From the NCBI GenBank assembly GCA_963771025.1, contig CAVYRL010000002.1, positions 62,001-126,000 of the forward strand: a stretch of DNA of 64,000 nt, read 5' to 3'. How positions within the stretch are numbered: the stretch's first letter is position 1; the number at the start of each line of letters is the position of its first letter. Positions 40,537 to 47,482 of the stretch are shown here, piece after piece. A program made the translations under genes and the position numbers. The notes below the pieces were generated by a model. The model was not told where the DNA came from. It was given only the letters and a program-made list of their open reading frames with translations, and did not search any database. Source of the stretch: Miltoncostaea sp963771025. Its GTDB lineage: Bacteria > Actinomycetota > Thermoleophilia > Miltoncostaeales > Miltoncostaeaceae.

Positions 40537-41390
40537 GCGCCTCCCGCCCCGACACGTCCGCTCGCAGCCTCGCGCACTGGAGCGAGGAGGGCAGGCGCTC
40601 CATGGAGTCGTTCTACGCGCTCGCGACCGAGGACTACCGCCGGCTCGAGGCGGCGCGCGACTGGGGCGCCGAGCTGACCGCGCGCGCCCGCGCCGATGGG
40701 CGCATGCGCCTGCTGGACGTCGCGTGCGGAAGCGGCAGATTCCCATCGGCCCTCCTGGCCGCCGGATTCGCCGAGCGGAACGCGGGTCTCGAGGTGGCGG
40801 TCAACCTGCTCGATCCGTCGCCGTTCAGCCTGGCGGAGACCCGCCGCGTGCTGAGGCCCCCGTTCGTCCCCGCCGATGACCTGCAGATCGGCGTCGAGCA
40901 GCTCGACACCGATCGCTGGCCGTACGACGCGGCGTGGGCCGTCCACGCCCTCTACGCGGTTCCGCCCGAGATGCTCGGCGAGGGCCTTCGCCGGATGAGC
41001 GCCGTGATCCGGCCGGGCGGCCTCGGCATGGTGGCCCAGGCGACCGCGCACTCCCACTACCTGCGGGTCTACGAGGCCTATCGCGCCGCGCACGCGCCGG
41101 GGGTCACCCCCTTCACCACCGCGGAGCACGTGGTCGACGAGCTGTGGACGCTCGGAGCCGACCTCGATATGGAGGTGATCACCTACCGCACCGTCAGCGA
41201 CGACACGGCGGTGGTCGAGGGATTCCTCCAGCGGTGTCTGTTCGACGACACGATCACGCTGGACCGGATGCTCGCGCCCGGTCCCGGCGGCGATCAGCTC
41301 GCCGGCTACCTCGACGGATGCCGCGACGGCGACCGGTGGAGCTTCGGCCACGAGGTCTTCCTGCTCACCTGGACGCCCGGCGCGACCTGA
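40533..41390 (+). CDS. Class I SAM-dependent methyltransferase-like protein
   Basis: 285 residues from TTG 40533 (TTGA overlap with the corA stop). SAM-binding motif I is RLLDVACGSGRFPSALL; VNLLDPSPFSLAETRR would be the post-I acidic loop, AAWAVHALYAVPPEMLGEGLRRM motif IV and GLGMVAQATAHSHYLRVYEAY the following strand. The substrate is not apparent. Coupled to corA by overlap, though no functional link is known. Confidence 0.78.
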   Translation: MSASRPDTSARSLAHWSEEGRRSMESFYALATEDYRRLEAARDWGAELTARARADGRMRLLDVACGSGRFPSALLAAGFAERNAGLEVAVNLLDPSPFSLAETRRVLRPPFVPADDLQIGVEQLDTDRWPYDAAWAVHALYAVPPEMLGEGLRRMSAVIRPGGLGMVAQATAHSHYLRVYEAYRAAHAPGVTPFTTAEHVVDELWTLGADLDMEVITYRTVSDDTAVVEGFLQRCLFDDTITLDRMLAPGPGGDQLAGYLDGCRDGDRWSFGHEVFLLTWTPGAT

Positions 41391-42812
41391 TCAGGGCGTC
41401 GTGCGCGTCCCGCCCTCGGAAACGACGAGGACCACGGCGGTCCCCGGGGCCACATCGGCCGACGCGGCGGGGTTCTGACTGATCACCTGGTTGGCCGGGG
41501 CGCCGCTCGCCTGCTGCTGGACCTGCCCCACCGTGAGCCCCGCCCGCTGGAGCGCCGCCGTCGCCGCCGTCAGGGCCTGACCGGTGACGTCCGGAACCGT
41601 GACGGGCGTCGCACCGGTGCTGACCGTGATCGCGACGGTCGAGCCGACGTCAACCTGGAGGCCGGCGGCCGGATCCTGGGTGATGACATCGCCCTCGGCC
41701 ACGGTGTTGCTCGCGCTCTGCACGATTCGCGACGTGAGCCCGGCCGTCGTCAGTGCGCCCGTGGCCTGCTCCTGGCTCAGACCGACGAGCGCGGGCACGG
41801 CCACCGTGCCGGTGCCCTGGCTCACCGTGATGGTCACCTTGGAGCCCGCGTCGGCCGAGGCCCCCCCGGCGGGAGACGTCGAGATCACCAGGCCCTTGTT
41901 GACCGTGGTGCTCACCTGTCCGGTGGTCGCGGTCGTGAAGTCCGCGGCCTGGAGCGTGCTGACCGCCTTGGCGGCCGTGAGCCCGACCACGTCCGGCACC
42001 TTCACGGCCGTGCCGTTGTCGTTGCTCCGGGTGGCGAAGAACACCGCGACCGCCGCGACGATCAGCACCGCGACGATCGCGGCGACGATCCACGGCCACT
42101 TCGCGCGCGGCGGCGGGTGAGTCGGCGGGGGAGGGGGCAGCACGACCGTGTCGTTGGCGACCTCGTCGTCGGCGAGCAGACGCGCGCGCAGCTCGTCGGC
42201 GGTGCGGATGCGCCCGGCCTCGGCGTCGTCCAGGGTCGTTCGCAGCGCCGCCGGGATCGGTCCGCCGGCCAGCAGGCCGCGGATGGTGCCCGCCACGTCG
42301 ATGCTCGCGGGGTCGGCGCCCGCCGGGGTCGGGGCTCCGGCGCGGGCGAAGCGCGTGACGCGGATGTGCCCGTCGGGCGTCGCGAGCGCCGAGGCCACGA
42401 CGGTGTCGGCCTGGCCCCGCTCGTGCCGCTCGACCGCGAGGCAGGCGTCGAGCAGCTCGACCCCGTAGCGGGTGGCTTCGGCCGCCGGGATCGGGGCCCG
42501 CCGCCGCGCGACGTCGTCGAGGGGCGTCCCGTCGATCAGTTCGGTTGCCGTGTACGCCCCGCCTCCGTCGATCTCGCCGGCGTCGAGCACCGAGATCGCC
42601 TGGGGCGAGTCGGACTGCACGGAGGCCATCCGCCGGCCCTCCTCGAGCAGCGCGGCGGCAGCGGCGCGATCGCCGGCCTCGACGAAACGCAGGGCCACCT
42701 CGCGCGACAGGTGGCGGTCGAAGGCCACGTAGACGCGCCCGCCATCGCCCCCGCCGAGCATGCGGATCAGGTCGTACCGCCCGGCGACCACATCTCCGGG
42801 TCCCAGGGTCAC
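41391..42812 (-). CDS. PASTA-domain membrane pseudokinase
   Basis: 473 residues from GTG 42812. Residues 1-220 follow a Ser/Thr kinase fold (VVAGRYDLIRMLGGGDGGRVYVAFD) but lack the active site: the VAIK lysine is Arg (EVALRFVEA), and no HRD or DFG motif is present. A Pro-rich linker, one membrane helix (about 240-260, WPWIVAAIVAVLIVAAVAVFFA) and three PASTA domains (VKVPDVVGLT, VAVPALVGLS, VTVPDVTGQA) follow. PASTA repeats bind peptidoglycan or muropeptides. It resembles PknB in layout but cannot phosphorylate, so is probably an adaptor or scaffold in wall regulation. Confidence 0.88.
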   Translation of the reverse strand: MTLGPGDVVAGRYDLIRMLGGGDGGRVYVAFDRHLSREVALRFVEAGDRAAAAALLEEGRRMASVQSDSPQAISVLDAGEIDGGGAYTATELIDGTPLDDVARRRAPIPAAEATRYGVELLDACLAVERHERGQADTVVASALATPDGHIRVTRFARAGAPTPAGADPASIDVAGTIRGLLAGGPIPAALRTTLDDAEAGRIRTADELRARLLADDEVANDTVVLPPPPPTHPPPRAKWPWIVAAIVAVLIVAAVAVFFATRSNDNGTAVKVPDVVGLTAAKAVSTLQAADFTTATTGQVSTTVNKGLVISTSPAGGASADAGSKVTITVSQGTGTVAVPALVGLSQEQATGALTTAGLTSRIVQSASNTVAEGDVITQDPAAGLQVDVGSTVAITVSTGATPVTVPDVTGQALTAATAALQRAGLTVGQVQQQASGAPANQVISQNPAASADVAPGTAVVLVVSEGGTRTTP

Positions 42813-42826
42813 GCGGGCCTCAACAT
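42809..42826 (-). CDS. Possible 5-codon leaderless upstream ORF
   Basis: ATG 42826 lies 7 nt after a TATGGT -10 and encodes Met-Leu-Arg-Pro-Ala, then TGA that overlaps the GTG 42812 of the pseudokinase. If transcription starts on this ATG, the main gene would be read by stop-start reinitiation. Suggestive only. Confidence 0.3.
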   Translation of the reverse strand: MLRPA

Positions 42827-42839
42827 GGCGGCTACCATA
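42827..42839 (-). promoter_or_regulatory. -10 (TATGGT) of the pseudokinase gene
   Basis: Minus-strand TATGGT (42839-42834), 7-nt spacer, then ATG 42826 of the mini-ORF described at that position. Confidence 0.45.
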
Positions 42840-42864
42840 CCGATCTGACGCCGCCCGGTCGGCG

Positions 42865-42877
42865 TAGTCTGCCCGCC
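42865..42877 (+). promoter_or_regulatory. Leaderless-type -10 (TAGTCT) before pyrD
   Basis: TAGTCT at 42865-42870, 7-nt spacer, GTG 42878. Confidence 0.55.
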
Positions 42878-43999
42878 GTGAGCCCCGGCCTCTACGGCGC
42901 CGTCGTGCGCCCCCTGCTCTTCCGCATCGACCCCGAGCGCGTCCACGAGCTCTCGCTCGCGTCCCTCGGCGTCGCCGCTCCCGTGCTCGCGCGGGTGGCC
43001 GGCCCGCCCGACGGGGACGGCCGCCTCGCGCAGACGCTCTTCGGCGTGCGCTTCCCCAACCCGATCGGGCTTGCGGCCGGCTTCGACAAGCGGGCGCGCG
43101 CGGCCCCGGCCTGGCCCGCCCTCGGCTTCGGCTTCGCCGAGATGGGCACGGTCACCGAGCACGGCCAGCCGGGCAATCCGCGCCCGCGCATCCACCGCCT
43201 GCCCGCCGACCGCGCTCTGATCAACCGGCTGGGCTTCAACAACCCCGGCGCGCGCGCCACGGCCCGCCGTCTCGACGGCTGGCAGCGCCGCGGCCTGCTC
43301 GGCAGGGCCCCGCTCGGGGTCAACCTGGGTAAGTCCAAGATCACCGAGGCGGACGCCGCGCCCGGCGACTACGCGGCCTCCCTCGAGCTGCTGTGGCCGT
43401 TCGCCGACTACGTCACCGTCAACGTCAGCTCGCCCAACACGCCGGGCCTGCGCGACCTCCAGGCCACCGGTCCCCTCGGCGACATCCTCGCCGCGCTCGA
43501 CGTCGTCGACGCCCGGCTCGCGGCCGCCCACGGCATGCCCCGCAGGCCCGTCCTGGTCAAGCTGGCGCCCGACCTCGCGCCCGGCCAGGTCAACGCGGCG
43601 GTCGATCTGGCCCGCGAGCGGGGGCTGGCGGGGGTGATCGTCAGCAACACCACCCTCGCGCGCGACGGCCTGGTCTCGCCCCCGGATCTGACGACTCGCG
43701 AGGGCGGCCTGTCGGGCGCCCCCCTGCGCGAGCGTGCGACTGCGATGGTGCGCCGTGTGGCCCGACGGGCCGGCGGCGAGCTTGTGGTCGTCGGCGTCGG
43801 AGGCGTGTTCACCGCGGACGACGTCTGGGAGAAGCTCGCCGCCGGCGCGTCGCTGGTCCAGATCTACACCGGATTCGTCTACGGCGGGCCCTGGACGCCG
43901 CGCACGATCGCGGCCGGGTTGGTCGCGCGCATGGACCGCGAGGGTGTGCGCAACGTGTCCGAGATCGTCGGCGGCGAGACCGCCTCGACGGGCCGCTAG
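42878..43999 (+). CDS. pyrD: Dihydroorotate dehydrogenase, quinone-type (class 2)
   Basis: 373 residues from GTG 42878. Oxidises dihydroorotate to orotate at the membrane, passing electrons to quinone (pyrimidine synthesis). The N-terminal amphipathic region (YGAVVRPLLFRIDPERVHELSLASL) is the class 2 membrane anchor; core blocks are NPIGLAAGFDK, GTVTEHGQPGNPRPRIHRLP, NRLGFNN, VNVSSPNTPGLRDLQ (catalytic Ser region), GVIVSNTTLAR, GGVFTADDVWEKLAAGASLVQIYTGFVYGGP. FMN-binding throughout. No other pyr gene is nearby. Leaderless-type start. Confidence 0.95.
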   Translation: MSPGLYGAVVRPLLFRIDPERVHELSLASLGVAAPVLARVAGPPDGDGRLAQTLFGVRFPNPIGLAAGFDKRARAAPAWPALGFGFAEMGTVTEHGQPGNPRPRIHRLPADRALINRLGFNNPGARATARRLDGWQRRGLLGRAPLGVNLGKSKITEADAAPGDYAASLELLWPFADYVTVNVSSPNTPGLRDLQATGPLGDILAALDVVDARLAAAHGMPRRPVLVKLAPDLAPGQVNAAVDLARERGLAGVIVSNTTLARDGLVSPPDLTTREGGLSGAPLRERATAMVRRVARRAGGELVVVGVGGVFTADDVWEKLAAGASLVQIYTGFVYGGPWTPRTIAAGLVARMDREGVRNVSEIVGGETASTGR

Positions 44000-44047
44000 G
44001 CTCTCGGCCACCCGGCCGGCCGCCACAACCTTTCCCCAAGGGCCCAC

Positions 44048-45253
44048 CTGCTCGAGCTCAGCGACCTGGCGATCGTCTGTGTCACCTGCGCCGCGGCGAG
44101 TGTCGTCGCGGGACGCCTGGGTCTCTCGGCGATTCCGATCTTCATCCTCGCGGGAATCCTTCTCGGGCCCTCCCCGGGATTCCCGACGATCATCGAGCCG
44201 TCGCAGGGCATCGACCTGCTCGCACGCCTCGGGATCGTGCTGCTCCTCTTCTTCCTGGGGCTGGAGTTCTCGCTCGACCGCATCCTGGCCGCCCGCAGGC
44301 TGGTGCTCGTCGGTGGCCTGCTCGACCTGGCCATCAACGGGGGCCTGGGGCTCGTGGTGGGCGTCGCCCTGCTCGGATTCGGCCCCGAGGCCGTGCTCGT
44401 GGCCGGGTTGATCTACGTCTCGAGCAGCGGGATCGTCACGCGGGCCCTCTTCGACCTGCGCCGCCTCGCCGACGACGAGACCGACCTGGTCCTCGGCGTG
44501 CTGGTGTTCGAGGACCTCGCCATCGCCCTCTTCCTGGGCGTGGCCGCGGCCCTGGCCACCGGCGAGTCGGTGGGCGGGGTCGAGGTGGCGGCCACCGCCG
44601 CCGTCGCGCTCGGCTTCGTGCTGGCGTTCCTCGTGGTGGGCCGCTGGGCCCACCACGCCATCGACCGCATCGCGCCCCGCCTCAACCGCGAGCAACTGCT
44701 GCTGGGCGCCCTGGCGATCGCGATCGGGGGCGGCGCGCTGGGCGAGGCGGCCGGGCTCTCCGAGGCCGTCGGGGCGCTCCTGGCGGGCATCCTGCTCTCG
44801 GGCTCCGAGATCCGCGACCAGATCGAGCAGCAGCTGCTGGGGCTGCGCGACTTCGCCGCCGCGATCTTCTTCTTCGCCTTCGGCATCGAGGTCGATCTCA
44901 GCGAGACATCCGCCAAGACCCTGCTGTGGCTGGTGGTCGCGGTCCCGATTGCCGTAGGCGGTAAGCTCGTCGGCGGATATCTTGCGGGGCGGGCGACCAG
45001 CTTCACTCGCCGTCAGAGCGTCAACGTGGGATCGTCGCTCGTCGCGCGCGGAGAGTTCACGATCATCCTCGCCAACCTCGCGGCGGGCGGGGTCGCGCTC
45101 AACGCCGCGTTCCGGGAGCAGGTGAGCCCGTTCGCCGGGCTGTTCGTTCTGGTCACCGCGGTCACGGGGGTGGTATTGATGAGAGAGTCGCGGCGCATCG
45201 GACGGTTCGTCTTCCCACCACCACGCGCCGCGCGCACAGAACCGAGGAGATAG
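44048..45253 (+). CDS. khtU: CPA2 K+/H+ antiporter (KhtU/KefB-like), apparent CTG start
   Basis: 401 residues from CTG 44048, which reads (M)LELSDLAIVCVTCAAASVVAG; AAGGG lies 5 nt upstream. Between the pyrD stop (43999) and this codon no ATG, GTG or TTG occurs in any frame, and the first such codon downstream in frame (44237) would delete two helices. About 12 membrane helices with AIPIFILAGILLGPSPG, IVLLLFFLGLEFSL, FFFAFGIEVDLSETSAKTL and a C-terminal SSLVARGEFTIILANLA. No TrkA domain is attached; the KhtT-like protein follows 5 bp later, as in KhtTU systems that expel K+. Confidence 0.88.
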   Translation: MLELSDLAIVCVTCAAASVVAGRLGLSAIPIFILAGILLGPSPGFPTIIEPSQGIDLLARLGIVLLLFFLGLEFSLDRILAARRLVLVGGLLDLAINGGLGLVVGVALLGFGPEAVLVAGLIYVSSSGIVTRALFDLRRLADDETDLVLGVLVFEDLAIALFLGVAAALATGESVGGVEVAATAAVALGFVLAFLVVGRWAHHAIDRIAPRLNREQLLLGALAIAIGGGALGEAAGLSEAVGALLAGILLSGSEIRDQIEQQLLGLRDFAAAIFFFAFGIEVDLSETSAKTLLWLVVAVPIAVGGKLVGGYLAGRATSFTRRQSVNVGSSLVARGEFTIILANLAAGGVALNAAFREQVSPFAGLFVLVTAVTGVVLMRESRRIGRFVFPPPRAARTEPRR

Positions 45254-45258
45254 GTCCG

Positions 45259-45750
45259 ATGCTCGAGGTGCGAGAGACCCGGCTCCCGGGAGTGGGCACC
45301 AAGTTCACCCTTCGCACCGGCCGCGGCGAGAAGGTGTCGTCGGTGGTCCACCTCGACGGAATGCGTGAGATCTATCACTACACCGACGAGGACGACGAGC
45401 CCCACGTGCTGACCCTCAACGACGAGGAGGCCCGTCAGCTGGGCGCGATCATCGGCGGCGTCGTCTACCGCCCCCAGCTCGTCGAGGACCTCGAGGTCGC
45501 CCTCAAGGATCTGGTGATGGAGTGGATCGAGCTGCCGGCGGGGAGCCCCCTCGTCGGCCTCACCGTGGCCACCTGTCGCATCCGTTCGACCACCGGCGCG
45601 ACGATCGTGGCGATCCTGCGTGAGTCGGGGTCGCTGGCGACGCCCCATCCCGACGAGGTGCTGCGGGCCGAGGACACCATGGTGGTGATCGGCCGGCCCG
45701 GCAGCTTCGACGACATCCGGCGGCTGGTGTCAGAGGGCCCGCCCGACTGA
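45259..45750 (+). CDS. khtT: KhtT-like TrkA-C regulatory subunit of the antiporter
   Basis: 163 residues from ATG 45259, five bases after the antiporter stop. N-terminal region MLEVRETRLPGVGTKFTLRTGRGEKVSSVVHLDGMREIYHY is characteristic of KhtT; the C-terminal half (VMEWIELPAGSPLVGLTVATCRIRSTTGATIVAILR, ADTMVVIGRPGSFDDIRRL) is a TrkA-C domain, which binds cyclic di-AMP in Bacillus KhtT. Peripheral cytoplasmic gate of the KhtU antiporter. Confidence 0.9.
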   Translation: MLEVRETRLPGVGTKFTLRTGRGEKVSSVVHLDGMREIYHYTDEDDEPHVLTLNDEEARQLGAIIGGVVYRPQLVEDLEVALKDLVMEWIELPAGSPLVGLTVATCRIRSTTGATIVAILRESGSLATPHPDEVLRAEDTMVVIGRPGSFDDIRRLVSEGPPD

Positions 45751-45769
45751 CCCCGGCAGTGCCGTTCTC

Positions 45770-47446
45770 ATGCGTGGTGTCGCTGTGAGGCGCCTGCACG
45801 GCCCCCGCTCCCTGCGGGGCGTCCTGGCCGCTCTCGTCGCCGCGCTCGGGCTCGTGCTGGCGCTGCTGATCACGGTGGCGCTGCTGGGCATGATCACCAC
45901 GGCGCGTCACTACCGCGACGGCGCCGAGCGCGCCCTCCAGCGCCAGACCGCCGCCAACGCCCTGCTCATCGACCTGTTGAGCGCCCAGAGCGCCAACCGC
46001 GCCTACATCCTGCTGGCGCGCGGAGACGACTTGGCCGCCTACCTCGCGGCCCGGGCCCGCTACCCGGCCGAGATGGCCGCGCTGAACAGGGCCCTGGCCG
46101 GCGAGCCCGAGCTGGTCGCCTCGGCCGACGCGGTCGACCGGACCGCGGGCCTGTGGTTCCAGGAGGCGGTCGAGCTCATCCGCCTGCGTCGCCAGGGGCA
46201 GGTGCAGGAGGCGCGCCGGCGCATCAACCAGGGGCTCAGCGAGGCCCGCTTCAACGCGTTCCTCGCCGAGCACGCTCGCCTGCTGGAGGGTGTCGAGGAC
46301 GTCCGCCTCGAGGGGCTGGCCGCCACCGACCATCGTCGGCGCGTGACCTTCTACGCGATCGTCGCGGCGGCCCTGCTGACCCTGGTGATGGTCGCGTTCG
46401 CCAGCCGTCAGCTGTGGCGCCGCGTGGGCGGCCCCATCGCGCTGCTCGGCGCCGGTGTCGGCCGCGTCGCGCGCGGTCGTCTGACCGATCCGATCCCCCC
46501 CAGCCCCCAGGCCGTCCGGGAGCTCGCCGACCTGATGGACGGTTTCAACCTGATGCAGAGCGAGGTGCGCCAGGAGCGCGACGCCGTGGCCGCGGCCGCG
46601 CGCCGCGAGGCGGCCCAGAAGACCGAGCGCCAGCTGTGGGAGACGGTCCAGAACGGGTTGCTGCCCGAGCGGCTGCCGGCCGTGCGCGGCCTGCGTCTGG
46701 CCGCGCGGTACCGCCCGGCCGAGCGCGCCCTGCTCGTCGGCGGCGACTTCTACGACGCCATGGTGCTGCCCGACGGGCGCCTGGCCGTGATGGTGGGCGA
46801 CATGGCGGGCCACGGGGCGCCGGCCGCCGCCCAGGCCGCCGGCCTGCGCTTCGGGTGGCGCACGCTGGTCTCCGTCAACCCGAACCCCGCCGCGGTGATG
46901 GCCGCGCTCAACGCCCAGATGGCCCGCCCGGACCAACGCGCCGAGGGCCTCTTCGCCTCGATCATCTACATGCTCATCGACTCGGGTGGCGCCGTCAGTT
47001 TCGCCCCCGCCGGCCACCCGCCGCCGTTCATCCTCACCGCCACCGTCTGCCAGCCGGTGGAGCCACTGGTCAGCGGGCCGCTGCTCGGCGTCTTCGACGA
47101 GGCCGAGTGGCCCGTGACACACACGTCGCTGCCCCCCGGCGGCACCATCGTGCTCTACACGGACGGGCTCATCGAGGCGCGCCAGGGCGCCGACCTGTTC
47201 GGGGTGGAGCGCGCCTGCACGACCCTGGCCGCCGAGCGCCGCTCGGCCCTGCAGTTGCGCGTCGAGCGCCTGATCGACGCCGCCCGCCGGCACGAGGACC
47301 AGAGCCTGCGCGACGACGTCGTCGTGGTTGCCGTGGAGCGGCCGGTGGCCCTGCCGTGGGCGGTGCCCGAGCGGCCCGTGACCGCGACCGTCCGGGTGCC
47401 GAACCGGCGGCCGGAGGGCGCGCGGACCGAGACTCCGACCACCTGA
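45770..47446 (+). CDS. CHASE3-HAMP-PP2C serine phosphatase (RsbU/SpoIIE type)
   Basis: 558 residues from ATG 45770 (GTG 45776 and 45785 also possible). Membrane helix (about 20-45), extracytoplasmic helical CHASE3-like sensor, second helix (about 190-210), HAMP, then the PP2C-type phosphatase domain: LVGGDFYDAMVLPDGRLAVMVGDMAGHGAPAA (Asp pair for metal), SFAPAGHPPPFI, IVLYTDGLIEAR and DDVVVVAVERP. Likely dephosphorylates a STAS-type antagonist in a partner-switching pathway; the STAS protein at 17592 is a candidate. No kinase or sigma gene adjacent. Confidence 0.92.
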   Translation: MRGVAVRRLHGPRSLRGVLAALVAALGLVLALLITVALLGMITTARHYRDGAERALQRQTAANALLIDLLSAQSANRAYILLARGDDLAAYLAARARYPAEMAALNRALAGEPELVASADAVDRTAGLWFQEAVELIRLRRQGQVQEARRRINQGLSEARFNAFLAEHARLLEGVEDVRLEGLAATDHRRRVTFYAIVAAALLTLVMVAFASRQLWRRVGGPIALLGAGVGRVARGRLTDPIPPSPQAVRELADLMDGFNLMQSEVRQERDAVAAAARREAAQKTERQLWETVQNGLLPERLPAVRGLRLAARYRPAERALLVGGDFYDAMVLPDGRLAVMVGDMAGHGAPAAAQAAGLRFGWRTLVSVNPNPAAVMAALNAQMARPDQRAEGLFASIIYMLIDSGGAVSFAPAGHPPPFILTATVCQPVEPLVSGPLLGVFDEAEWPVTHTSLPPGGTIVLYTDGLIEARQGADLFGVERACTTLAAERRSALQLRVERLIDAARRHEDQSLRDDVVVVAVERPVALPWAVPERPVTATVRVPNRRPEGARTETPTT

Positions 47447-47482
47447 TTTGACGGTGCCGTCGCCCACGGGGAACATCCGCCG

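Noticed and set aside
47449..47477. TTGACG with GAACAT 17 nt later as a promoter for the Gly-rich protein
   Set aside because: The second hexamer lacks the TA start of the -10, so the match is not better than chance; not listed as a promoter.
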